This document shows, one piece after another, positions 37,615-46,008 of a DNA stretch of 64,000 bases. How positions within the stretch are numbered: the stretch's first letter is position 1; each line of letters starts with the position of its first letter. A program made the translations under genes and the position numbers. The notes beneath the pieces are model-generated. The model had not been told where the DNA came from and did not search any database. It worked only from the letters and a program-made list of their open reading frames with translations. The DNA comes from Bacteroidota bacterium (GTDB taxonomy: Bacteria > Bacteroidota > Bacteroidia > Bacteroidales > VadinHA17): assembly GCA_016718875.1 (NCBI GenBank), contig JADKBL010000002.1, forward strand, positions 248,001-312,000. Direction: 5' to 3'.

Positions 37615-38364
37615 ATGAAAAAGATATTTTACCTCGCACTTATTCTTCCTCTGGTATTTATTTCCTGTTCCAAAGACCCTGAGGCTAATTTTTATCTTGA
37701 AATTGAAAAAGCCAAGGTTGGTTCAGAGGTTTTTTTCTATAATACATCATCCAATGCAGAAACATTTGAGTGGGATTTCGGAGACGGATACATCTCAACC
37801 GAAAAGCATCCAGTTCATACTTACCAGCTAACAGGCAGGTATGATGTAGTGCTGACTGCTTATTCTAAAAAGGGAGAGGAGTCAAAAGCAATGATTCAGC
37901 TTGATGTTGTTGAACCAAGCCTGCTGGTTGTTGAAGTGTTGGAATATTGGGATGAGTATTCAGTATCCGGCGCCAGTGTAATTCTATATCCTTCTCTTAA
38001 TGATTGGGATAACCAGACAAAGAAAATCATTGAAGGTTTTACTGATGATGATGGAATTGTGGTTTTCGCTGATCTGGACCCAATAGCTCATTATGTTGAT
38101 GTCTGGGAAGAAACACATGACAATTACATGTTGCGTGATGAAGATCCTTCATTTGTTACCACCCAGCAGATTATTCCTGATAAGATTCAGTGGTTTGTTG
38201 CATGGGTTGATTATGTTGATCATGCCAAAGGAGCTGCCCGCGGCGATAGAACTATGGTTATCAAAAAGCTTGAAAGAAAGGTTGAAGGCAAATCATATCC
38301 AGGTTCTTATAAAGGTCCTAAGGATTACGATTATCTTTTAAACAAAAGCCTAAGGAAAAAATAG
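37615..38364 (+). CDS. PKD domain lipoprotein
   Basis: A 249-residue lipoprotein (LVFISCSKD) with one PKD domain (about 28-100), recognisable by FEWDFGDGYISTEKHPVHTY. The second half (about 105-249) has beta-rich segments as in carboxypeptidase-regulatory-like domains (VSGASVILYPS, GIVVFADLDP). It is probably anchored in the outer membrane facing outward or into the periplasm, binding a polymer. The ATG at 37615 is chosen over 37543 because it begins the signal peptide. Confidence 0.78.
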   Translation: MKKIFYLALILPLVFISCSKDPEANFYLEIEKAKVGSEVFFYNTSSNAETFEWDFGDGYISTEKHPVHTYQLTGRYDVVLTAYSKKGEESKAMIQLDVVEPSLLVVEVLEYWDEYSVSGASVILYPSLNDWDNQTKKIIEGFTDDDGIVVFADLDPIAHYVDVWEETHDNYMLRDEDPSFVTTQQIIPDKIQWFVAWVDYVDHAKGAARGDRTMVIKKLERKVEGKSYPGSYKGPKDYDYLLNKSLRKK

Positions 38365-38379
38365 AAATTTTATCATGAA

Positions 38380-38417
38380 AAAACGTAGGGTCACGCCATG
38401 GCGTGACCCTACGTTTT
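38380..38417. repeat. CCATGG-centred palindromic repeat, copy 2
   Basis: A perfect 38-bp palindrome with the inner arm GGGTCACGCCATG and AAAACG/CGTTTT at the ends. Compared with copies 1 and 3 it has T for A and G for A changes that are matched on the other arm, so the palindrome is kept. Confidence 0.88.
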
Positions 38418-38430
38418 AATTAAAAATAAT

Positions 38431-38458
38431 GTAGGGACATGCCATGGCATGTCCCTAC
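38431..38458. repeat. CCATGG-centred palindromic repeat, copy 3
   Basis: A perfect 28-bp palindrome with arms GTAGGGACATGCCA, 13 bp after copy 2. The core is identical to copy 1 at 34209. The pair lies between the convergent PKD lipoprotein and SGNH hydrolase genes. Confidence 0.88.
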
Positions 38459-38493
38459 GTATTTTCATGATATTCAAATATAAATCCTGGTTA

Positions 38494-39180
38494 TTATTTC
38501 AAAACCCTGTCAAGTTCCTTCTTTATTATCTCCTGCCACACATCATAACCTTTATCATTGAGGTGCAACAGATCATTCCTGAATAGCTCATCTTTTGGTT
38601 TTCCGTCATTCCCAAGAAAACCAAAATCAGTTGTTATGAAATAGAGGTTTTTATTCTTTTCAGAGTATTCCTTTATAAGGCTATTTGCTTTCTGAATCTG
38701 CGGCCATGCCTTCCACCTGGAGGATGTTGGTGTAATTGCAATCCAGAAAACAGGAGCGTCTTTGTGATTTTTACGAATAGTCTTTATAACGCTTTTATAC
38801 AAAGCCAGCACCTCTTCTGGGCTTTTATCCTTATCCGACCCGCTAATGTCGTTGGCAATGAAAATAACTGCGGCACGAAATTCATGCGGATCAAAAATTC
38901 TGCCGGCATAGACTGCAAAATCACTGAGTTTGGCACCTCCGTAACCCCGGTGAATAACAGGGTAGGGGGCCATGTCCTCTTTGAGCGTAGACCAAAGCAC
39001 AATACTTGAGCTCCCTGCAAAAATAACAGATTCCTTAGGGTAAGTTTCTGACTTGTCAAGCTGTTCGAATTTCTGTATTGCATTCTCCCATGCCAATACA
39101 TCAGGCTGTGACTGATATTTTTTTACAGGAGAGCATGCTGCAAAAAGCAGGGCAAGGATGACTATGTATAAACTTCTCAT
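38494..39180 (-). CDS. SGNH/GDSL-type hydrolase lipoprotein
   Basis: A 228-residue lipoprotein (LLFAACSP) with the SGNH fold. Block I is FAGSSSIVLW with the nucleophile Ser near residue 57, block II RGYGGAKLSD, block III IFIANDISGSD with the Asn, and block V DLLHLNDKGYD with the catalytic Asp and His. It is probably a periplasmic esterase or carbohydrate deacetylase; the substrate is unknown. Confidence 0.87.
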   Translation of the reverse strand: MRSLYIVILALLFAACSPVKKYQSQPDVLAWENAIQKFEQLDKSETYPKESVIFAGSSSIVLWSTLKEDMAPYPVIHRGYGGAKLSDFAVYAGRIFDPHEFRAAVIFIANDISGSDKDKSPEEVLALYKSVIKTIRKNHKDAPVFWIAITPTSSRWKAWPQIQKANSLIKEYSEKNKNLYFITTDFGFLGNDGKPKDELFRNDLLHLNDKGYDVWQEIIKKELDRVLK

Positions 39181-39190
39181 TTAGTATATG

Positions 39191-39225
39191 TAATCAGTAA
39201 TCAGTTATTGGCAATCAGTAATGCA
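39191..39225. repeat. Heptamer tandem array, TAATCAG family
   Basis: Five 7-bp units (TAATCAG, TAATCAG, TTATTGG, CAATCAG, TAATGCA) between the SGNH hydrolase start and the permease stop. Confidence 0.75.
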
Positions 39226-39242
39226 TCATCCGAAATCCTGTA

Positions 39243-40725
39243 CTAACCGTTTGTAGCTTTGTTCAATGTGCTGTGCTTCATTCCATAAGTGAAGTAGACA
39301 ACCAGTCCTATCGACAGCCAAACAATCATTGTTATCCATGCATATATATTAAGGAACAGTGTCACACCCAGACAGGAGAAGATCCCGAACAACGGAATCC
39401 ATGGGGAGAAAGGTGTTCTGAACGGACGCGGAGTATCAGGTTGCTTTTTGCGAAGAATCAGCACTGCCAGGCATACAGATGAGAAGGCAAGTAAGGTTCC
39501 AAGTGAGACAAGTTTACTTAAAACTCCAATCGGAAATAATCCTGCCAGGATCATTGCAACTAATCCAACAATTATAGTTGACATATAAGGTGTCTTAAAT
39601 TTCGGATGTACTTTTGCGAAAATCGGAGGCAGAAGGCCATCCTTAGACATTGTCATGAATATACGGGGTTGTCCCAGCAACATCACCAGAATGACAGAGC
39701 TTAATCCTGCAACAGCACCTATTTTGATAAGAGGAGCCAGTACTATTGTCGCGAATCTGCTATTCATTGAATCAACACCTACTGCAATTGGATCAGGAAC
39801 ACCTAATTTGGTATATGATACTATTCCGGTCAGAACTAGCGCTACAAGTATATAAAGTATAGTTGAAACTGCCAATGATCCCAAGAATCCCTATTGGAAG
39901 GTCTCGCTGAGGATTTTTCGACTCTTGCGCTGCAGTGGAGACAGCATCAAACCCGATATAAGCGAAAAATATAACAGCTGCACCTCTTAATACCCCACTG
40001 ACTCCGAATGATCCGAACTTTCCTGTATTTTCCGGTATAAACGGGTGCCAGTTTGCAGTACTGATAAACCATACTCCTGCAATGATGAAAATCAAAATGA
40101 CAGATACTTTAATAAAGACAATAATATTATTGAATCTGGCAGATTCTTTAACTCCGATAACAAGAATAATTGAAAGGAGAAAGACTATAAACATAGCCGG
40201 GAGGTTAATTATGCCGCCCTCTGACATTATAAAACCATTGCTGGCTTCGTCAAATATAATAGGTGCAGTAGTTAAAGCTGCCGGAATATGTATCCCGTCT
40301 TTCCCAATATCACCAAGCAGACTTACGACATATCCTGACCAGCCGACACTCACAGTTGAAGCAGCAAAAAGGTATTCTACTATAAGAAGCCAACCTATTA
40401 TCCATGCAAAAAACTCACCCATAGTAGCGTATGCATATGTATAAGCGCTGCCAGAAATTGGGATCATTGATGTAAGCTCAGCATATGCAAGGCCTGCACA
40501 AGCGCAAGCAAGTGCAGCAATTATGAATGACAGAACAATTGCAGGGCCTGAATAGTTGGCTGATACTTCTCCTGTTAAAACAAAAATACCTGCACCAATT
40601 ATTGCTCCAATCCCAAGAAAGATCAGATTTGTGGCTGATAATGCTCTTTTTAATCCTCCGGAGTCGCTTTTAGATTCCCTAATCAGTTGATCGAAGGGTT
40701 TAACTTTGAATAGTGAATACTTCAT
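39243..40725 (-). pseudogene. Cationic amino acid transporter-type APC permease, frameshifted
   Basis: A 12-helix APC-superfamily permease close to the CAT/YfnA group, with IGAIIGAGIFVLTG near residue 38 and IFFAYIGFDAVSTAAQESKNPQRDLP. The frame breaks at a G run (39880-39882): removing one G joins PIGILG to SLAVSTILYILVA and gives 493 residues with no stops. All other parts are intact. Homopolymer insertion by sequencing or a real mutation are both possible. It would import amino acids across the inner membrane. Confidence 0.85.
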
Positions 40726-40895
40726 TTGAATTTTTTTTAAAAGTAGATCACCAAAGTAATTATTTTTTCTGAGTGAAGTGAGATTGTGGATTTAGATTCA
40801 GTCTAAATAATAAAGAAGAGAAAAATAGTTAATTCAATTGATTGTTTACCAATTAAATGTATCTTCCTTGATTATACCAATCTCGTCGAAAAGTA

Positions 40896-42044
40896 TTAAA
40901 GATCATCTGAAAATACAGATGAAGGAAGCTCCCTAAGGTTGTATCTGGAAGCCATTGCTTCACCATAGGCACCGGCTGAACGGATTGCAAGAAAATCGCC
41001 TCTCTTTGTCTCCGGAAGTTCAATGAACTTTGCAAAAGTATCAGATGACTCACATACTGGTCCAACGACATCATATCTGTAAATACCTTCGATGGAACTG
41101 AGATTTTCTATCTTATGATGCGCCTGGTAAAGTGCAGGTCTGATGAGATCAGTCATACCGGCATCAATTATTGCAAACTGGGTATTGCTGCCATTCTTTA
41201 TGTAAAGTACCCTGGAAATAAGGCTGCCGCACTGTCCAATTACAGAACGTCCGGGTTCCATATGTATAGTTTGTCCGGGAATAAGATCAATAAATTCATT
41301 CAGAAGGGTAAAGTACTCTTCAATAGGCGGATACTTATCAGGATTCTCATAATCAATTCCGAGGCCGCCTCCGACATTAACTACCTCAAGGAATAATCCT
41401 CTGGATGAAAACCAGTTCTGTAGCTCGTTAAGCTTTAAACAGAGACTTTTAAATACAGACATTCTTGTTATCTGTGACCCGATGTGGAAGTGCATCCCTA
41501 TGAGCTCCACATTATTAAGCTCCGAAAGCTTTTTAATCACATTGTCAAGCTCCCAGGTATTGATTCCGAACTTGCTCTCCTCAATGCCTGTTGTAATGTA
41601 TTTATGAGTATGTGCTTCAATATATGGATTTATTCTGAGCGCAATTCTGGCGCTTTTTTTTTGAAGTGAGGCAAGATAGTCAATAACTTCTATCTCAGGA
41701 ATCGATTCGCAATTGAAACAGAAAATACCTGCATTAAGGGCCGACTCTATCTCCCTGTCTGTTTTTCCGACTCCGGCAAAAACAATTTCTTCAGGTCTGA
41801 ATCCGGCATTTATAGCAGCGGCAATCTCATTCCAGCTTACACAGTCTGCTCCGAAACCATATGAAGATATTAATTTAAGAATCCTGGGGTTATGGTTAGC
41901 TTTAACAGCATAGTGAACCTTATATCCGGAATTGTCCGATTCCTTTTTCAAAATGTCAAGAGTGGATCTTAGAACATCAAGATCATAATAATAGAATGGT
42001 GTCTGAATTTCCCTGAATTTCTCTGTAATTTTGGGAGTGATCAT
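40896..42044 (-). CDS. lysA: Diaminopimelate decarboxylase
   Basis: LysA removes CO2 from meso-diaminopimelate to give lysine. The PLP Lys is K48 in YAVKANHNP; HFHIGSQI, VGGGLGIDY and MEPGRS contact the cofactor, and GPVCESSD near residue 337 supplies the active-site Cys from the partner subunit. The length of 382 residues fits. The gene begins 4 bp after lysC, so the two are co-transcribed and lie behind the lysC leader. Confidence 0.95.
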   Translation of the reverse strand: MITPKITEKFREIQTPFYYYDLDVLRSTLDILKKESDNSGYKVHYAVKANHNPRILKLISSYGFGADCVSWNEIAAAINAGFRPEEIVFAGVGKTDREIESALNAGIFCFNCESIPEIEVIDYLASLQKKSARIALRINPYIEAHTHKYITTGIEESKFGINTWELDNVIKKLSELNNVELIGMHFHIGSQITRMSVFKSLCLKLNELQNWFSSRGLFLEVVNVGGGLGIDYENPDKYPPIEEYFTLLNEFIDLIPGQTIHMEPGRSVIGQCGSLISRVLYIKNGSNTQFAIIDAGMTDLIRPALYQAHHKIENLSSIEGIYRYDVVGPVCESSDTFAKFIELPETKRGDFLAIRSAGAYGEAMASRYNLRELPSSVFSDDL

Positions 42045-42048
42045 CGGT

Positions 42049-43362
42049 CTATTTAAAAAGATGTTTACTAAGCTGTCTCAAAGCATCAACTTTGTTTGAG
42101 GTGTCAATTAGCAGCGACAGGCTGTAAGGGCTGCCACCATAAGATATCATTTTAAGAGGAATTGTATTCAGTGCTTCAAAAATCTCAGGAGCCGATCCTG
42201 TCCTCTCAGGCCTGAAATCTCCCACTACACAGATTATTGACTGATTCTGTTCAATTTCAACCCCTCCAAGTTCCCTCAGATCTTTTGCGATTTCGTTGAT
42301 AAACTCAGAGTTATCCACTGTAAGTGAGATTGAAACCTCTGAAGTGGTAATCATGTCAATTGGTGTCTTGTATGCTTCAAATATTTCAAAAACCTTTCTC
42401 AGGAATCCATAAGCCATAAGCATCCTGTCGGACCTGATTCGCAATACAGATATTCCATCCTTGGCTGCCACGGCTTTGTAGTCCTCCCACTTGCAGTCAG
42501 CCGTTATCAGGGTCCCAATATCTTCAGGTTCCATTGTATTCTTGAGCCTGACAGGAATGTTCTTTTCGCGGGCTGGGTTAACACTTGAAGGGTGAAGTAT
42601 TTTTGCTCCGAAATATGCAAGTTCTGCAGCTTCATCAAATGAAATGTTCCGGATGACCTTTGTATTTTCAACAAATCTTGGATCGTTATTATGGAATCCA
42701 TTTATGTCTGTCCATATTTGTATTTCATCTGCCCTGCTGGCTGCTCCGATAATCGAAGCGGTGAAATCACTTCCGCCTCTTTTCAGATTATCAATCTCAC
42801 CGTAGGCATTTCTGCATATAAATCCCTGAGTGATAATTATATTCTCCTGAGGGCATTTTTTAAGCTCCCTTTTTAAGTTCTCCTCAATATAGAAGTAATC
42901 CGGTTCCCCGTCCTTATCTATTCTCATAAATGAAAGAGCAGGAAGCAGTGCTGCCCTGATATTGTTCTCCTGCATGAGCATATGAAAAAGCGAAGTGGAT
43001 ATAAGTTCACCTTGTGAAAGGATGGCCTTTTCCTGAAGCTTTGTGAAAACCCTGAGTGTAAAATTTCTTATGTATTCAAAATGTGAATCAATTAGTTCAT
43101 GACCCGATTTTTTGAATTTTTCAGTAGCATATAATTCATCAACAACCTGATGGTATTTTGCCCTGAGCTGCTCATTCTTCAGTGAAGCTTCATCAATCTT
43201 ATCTGCATAGAGAAGACCGGCAATCTCAACGAGACTGTTGGTTGTTCCTGACATTGCTGACAGTACCACAATTTTTTTATCCGGATCATTGATCAGGGGG
43301 ATCAGAGCTCTCATCCTGTCAGGATTTCCAACTGAGGTCCCTCCAAATTTCATTATTTTCAT
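42049..43362 (-). CDS. lysC: Aspartate kinase, monofunctional
   Basis: LysC phosphorylates aspartate, the first step to lysine, threonine, methionine and diaminopimelate. KFGGTSVGNPDRM opens the kinase domain; GGSDFTASIIGA and DINGFHNNDPR are the substrate and nucleotide sites. Two ACT domains near the C-terminus (about 300-437) bind regulatory amino acids. The 437-residue length and lack of a homoserine dehydrogenase part mark it as the monofunctional form. An attenuator-like leader lies upstream. Confidence 0.95.
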   Translation of the reverse strand: MKIMKFGGTSVGNPDRMRALIPLINDPDKKIVVLSAMSGTTNSLVEIAGLLYADKIDEASLKNEQLRAKYHQVVDELYATEKFKKSGHELIDSHFEYIRNFTLRVFTKLQEKAILSQGELISTSLFHMLMQENNIRAALLPALSFMRIDKDGEPDYFYIEENLKRELKKCPQENIIITQGFICRNAYGEIDNLKRGGSDFTASIIGAASRADEIQIWTDINGFHNNDPRFVENTKVIRNISFDEAAELAYFGAKILHPSSVNPAREKNIPVRLKNTMEPEDIGTLITADCKWEDYKAVAAKDGISVLRIRSDRMLMAYGFLRKVFEIFEAYKTPIDMITTSEVSISLTVDNSEFINEIAKDLRELGGVEIEQNQSIICVVGDFRPERTGSAPEIFEALNTIPLKMISYGGSPYSLSLLIDTSNKVDALRQLSKHLFK

Positions 43363-43378
43363 TTTGTACTTTTTAGTT

Positions 43379-43406
43379 AAAAAAAAACCTGCATCTTTCT
43401 GCAGGT
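43379..43406 (-). terminator. Intrinsic terminator in the lysC leader (probable attenuator)
   Basis: On the minus strand a 7-bp stem (ACCTGCA with TGCAGGT, 6-base loop GAAAGA) is followed by nine T. It ends only 16 nt before the lysC ATG, between lysC and its promoter. An upstream GACCTG-complementary segment (CAGGTC, minus strand of 43452-43457) can pair with six of the seven 5'-arm bases and would prevent the terminator. Confidence 0.75.
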
Positions 43407-43435
43407 CCTCTAGTCTTTTAATATCTCAATAAACA

Positions 43436-43507
43436 TTAAAAGGATAGTGCAGACCTGTACACCAGATGTTTAATACACCATAATATCTTTTTAAGCCCTG
43501 TTTTCAT
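43436..43507 (-). CDS. Candidate lysC leader peptide
   Basis: A 23-codon ORF starts with ATG at 43507, about 11 nt after the predicted transcription start, and ends with TAA at 43438-43436, 30 nt before the terminator stem. It encodes four Lys (positions 2, 6, 7 and 13) in a peptide beginning MKTGLKKILW. Codons 17-20 overlap the antiterminator arm. Ribosome stalling at Lys13 would leave the arm free and allow read-through into lysC; reaching the stop would partly cover it and permit termination. No homologue is known to me. Confidence 0.55.
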   Translation of the reverse strand: MKTGLKKILWCIKHLVYRSALSF

Positions 43508-43524
43508 ATAAATAATTCAGGAAG

Positions 43525-43532
43525 CAAAAATA
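43525..43532 (-). promoter_or_regulatory. Candidate -7 box of the lysC-lysA transcript
   Basis: On the minus strand TATTTTTG matches TAnnTTTG. With a transcription start about 7 nt downstream, the leader RNA would be some 155 nt before lysC. No clear -33 element was seen. Confidence 0.5.
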
Positions 43533-43615
43533 AACTTTTAATTAAGAAACATAATTCACTTATGATTTTTTTTACAAACATTTATTTCAAAGAGATGTTT
43601 TTACAAATTTTTATT

Positions 43616-43623
43616 TATTTTTG
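43616..43623 (+). promoter_or_regulatory. -7 box of the tRNA-Leu operon
   Basis: TATTTTTG lies 21 bp before the first tRNA. The -33 region is T-rich (TGTTTTT) but not a clear match. Confidence 0.55.
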
Positions 43624-43644
43624 CACCCGCTGTCACTCGATAGA

Positions 43645-43728
43645 GCCCAGATGGCGAAATTGGTAGACGCGCTAGTTTCAGGGACTAGTGTCAGCAATGA
43701 TGTGCAGGTTCGAGTCCTGTTCTGGGCA
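43645..43728 (+). tRNA. tRNA-Leu (CAG)
   Basis: An 84-nt leucine tRNA with a long variable arm. The acceptor stem GCCCAGA pairs with TCTGGGC, the anticodon stem CTAGT with ACTAG, and the loop TTCAGGG gives anticodon CAG for CUG codons. The T arm carries TTCGAGT. The 3' CCA is not encoded. Confidence 0.93.
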
Positions 43729-43737
43729 CAGGAATGG

Positions 43738-43808
43738 CGCAGTGCATAGCGCGCAGAGACCAGGGCAGGAAACCCTGAGCTCAAAGCTCTGAGCCCTGAG
43801 CTATATCG
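43738..43808. repeat. Heptamer array filling the tRNA-Leu spacer
   Basis: The spacer can be read as 7-bp units throughout: GCGCAGT, GCATAGC, GCGCAGA, GACCAGG, GCAGGAA, then after 1 bp CCTGAGC, TCAAAGC, TCTGAGC, CCTGAGC. The second half is the clearer array. Confidence 0.65.
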
Positions 43809-43891
43809 CCCAGATGGTGAAATTGGTAGACACGCCAGCTTGAGGGGCTGGTGCTCGCAAGGGTGTGCAAGTTCGAGTCTTGTTCTGGGCA
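43808..43891 (+). tRNA. tRNA-Leu (GAG)
   Basis: An 84-nt leucine tRNA whose acceptor stem and much of the body match the upstream copy. The anticodon stem CCAGC pairs with GCTGG and the loop TTGAGGG gives anticodon GAG for CUC/CUU codons. The 3' CCA is not encoded. Both tRNAs probably come from one transcript. Confidence 0.93.
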
Positions 43892-43895
43892 CCCA

Positions 43896-43931
43896 AAAAC
43901 CAGATTGTAGTTTTACAATCTGGTTTTTTTT
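43896..43931 (+). terminator. Intrinsic terminator after the tRNA-Leu genes
   Basis: A perfect stem of about 14 bp (AAAACCAGATTGTA with TACAATCTGGTTTT) and a 4-base loop, ending in eight T. It starts 5 bp after the second tRNA. Confidence 0.93.
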
Positions 43932-43993
43932 ATCTGATCAGATTATTTAAAGTTTTTGTTCTTTTGTAATATGACGGATCAAAGCAGTAAGCA

Positions 43994-46008
43994 ATGAATA
44001 CTATATTAGTAAAAGATGTGTTTGGTTTCCTTAAGAGGAATCTTACACTCAGAAATATTATTCTTTTTATAACTCCTGTCTCAATTTCAATCCTTATATA
44101 CATGCTGTTCAACCTGTCGCAGACAGTTGAGCATCTTTCTAATTCAATCATTCAACAGACTACAAATGAGACGGTTAAGGAGCTTACGTCCTTTTTGATC
44201 TGATCGAATCAAATGACCCTGCTAAGCTTAATCCTCATTTTATCCCTCTTCTTAAAAACTATCCGCAGATTTCATCAATGCTGATTGCCAATACAAAAGG
44301 AAATGAATATATGCTTCTCAGGGAAGATTCCACATGGCTCAACAGGATTGTTACATGGAACGGCGGTATCCAATCGATTATGAGATACAGATGGAAATAC
44401 GATGAGACGATGAACGTACTTTCTGATACAAACTGGACTGATATAAGAAAATACGATCCGAGGGAGAGGCCATGGTTTACCGGCGGACTAAATACAAATA
44501 ACAGGGAGCTTGCCTGGACTCAGCCTTATATCTTTTTCACAACAAAGGATCCGGGTATAACAGTTTCTGTTAACTGGAAAGCATCTGCAGACGTCAGTCT
44601 TAGATATGTGATTGCATTTGATATTCTGCTTATTGATATTTCCGATTATACATCGAAGCTGAATATAAGTAAAAACGGAAAGGCTTTCATTCTTACAAGT
44701 GATTCAAAAATAATTGGGCTTCCCCGCGACCATCGTTTTGAAAATCCAGATTCTCTTAAAAAATTTGTCCTTTATGAGTATAAAGATCTTAATATCAGTG
44801 AGCTGACTGAGGCTGTCAATAAGTGGAAAACCGGAGATAACTCAGGATTACCGTTCAGTTTTGAACTTGATGGAAATACATGGTGGGCAGGTATTCATCC
44901 CTTTGAACTCGGTAAAAATAACCTTTTTTATATAGGGGTTGTTGTTCCCGAAGACGATTTTATGTCTGAAGTAAACAGGACAAGAACAGTAATTGTAGCT
45001 GCATTTCTTCTGGTTTTAGTGCTTACACTGCTGGTTATCAGGGGGTATAATCGTACACGGCGTGCTTATGCCCTTCTTGAGAAACAGAATCAGAAGATAC
45101 TTGAGCAGAAAGATGAGATTTCGAGTCAACGTGATAAAATCGAGATTCAGCGAAATGAGATTACAGATTCTATAAAATACTCTAAAAGAATTCAGACAGC
45201 GGTTTTGCCTCCCGACAATCTGATTAAGTCAATGCTACCATCTTCGTTTGTTTTTTTCCGGCCAAAGGATATAATAAGCGGGGATTTTTACTGGGTGGAA
45301 AGAGCGCATAATAAAATCCTTTGGGCTTCAGTTGATTGTACTGGACATGGAGTCCCCGGGGCAATAATGAGTATAATCGGTTTTAACGGGCTTAACAGAG
45401 CAGTAAGGGAATATCACCTTTTACATCCCGGAGAGATACTTGACAGGCTCAATCATATAGTTGCAGAGACATTCAGACAGGATTCCGGTAATGAAGAGGA
45501 GATTGCTTCCGGAGAAGTCAGAATCCGTGATGGAATGGATATTTCCTTATGTTCTGTTGATTATTCAGTTATGGAAGTTGAATTCGCCGCTGCAAATAAT
45601 AGTATGTTTCTTGTAAGGGGAAAAAATGTACCACTTATTGTTAATGGTTCGGCTGTTGAACCTGATCTTACAGATGGAACTAATACTCTCTACGAAGTTG
45701 ATGCTGATAAACAGCCCATAGGTTCATATTCAGGAAGCTCGAATTTTACAACCAGAACAATTAATATTATTCCTGGGGATTCAATTTATACTACGTCTGA
45801 TGGATTTGCCGATCAGTTTGGGGGACCAAAAGGCAAGAAGTACATGAAGAAACAAATGAAAGCGTTATTCCTTGATATTCAGGGTTTAAACATAATTGAA
45901 CGGAACAACCGTATCGATGAAATATTCAACTCCTGGAAGGGTTCCCATGAACAGGTTGATGATGTTCTGATATTTGCAGTTCAGATTCAGGCAGTCAACC
46001 TACCTTGA
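43994..46008 (+). pseudogene. Membrane-bound SpoIIE/PP2C-type serine phosphatase with extracellular sensor, frameshifted
   Basis: An N-terminal transmembrane helix (IILFITPVSISILIYMLF) is followed by a Cache-like sensor of about 230 residues (DPRERPWFTGG, QPYIFFTTKDPGITVS), a second membrane helix (VIVAAFLLVLVLTLLVI), a coiled coil, and a PPM/SpoIIE phosphatase with RPKDIISGDFYWVE and VDCTGHGVPGAIMS. The frame breaks at the five-T run at 44192-44196. One added T gives one 671-residue protein without stops. Such proteins dephosphorylate anti-sigma antagonists or act in cyclic signalling; the partner here is unknown. Its 3' end overlaps the convergent GH3 gene by 9 bp. Confidence 0.83.

Noticed and set aside
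43363..43520. Lysine riboswitch upstream of lysC
   Set aside because: The leader is about 155 nt with only one strong hairpin and a small ORF; the conserved multi-helix L-box core was not found.
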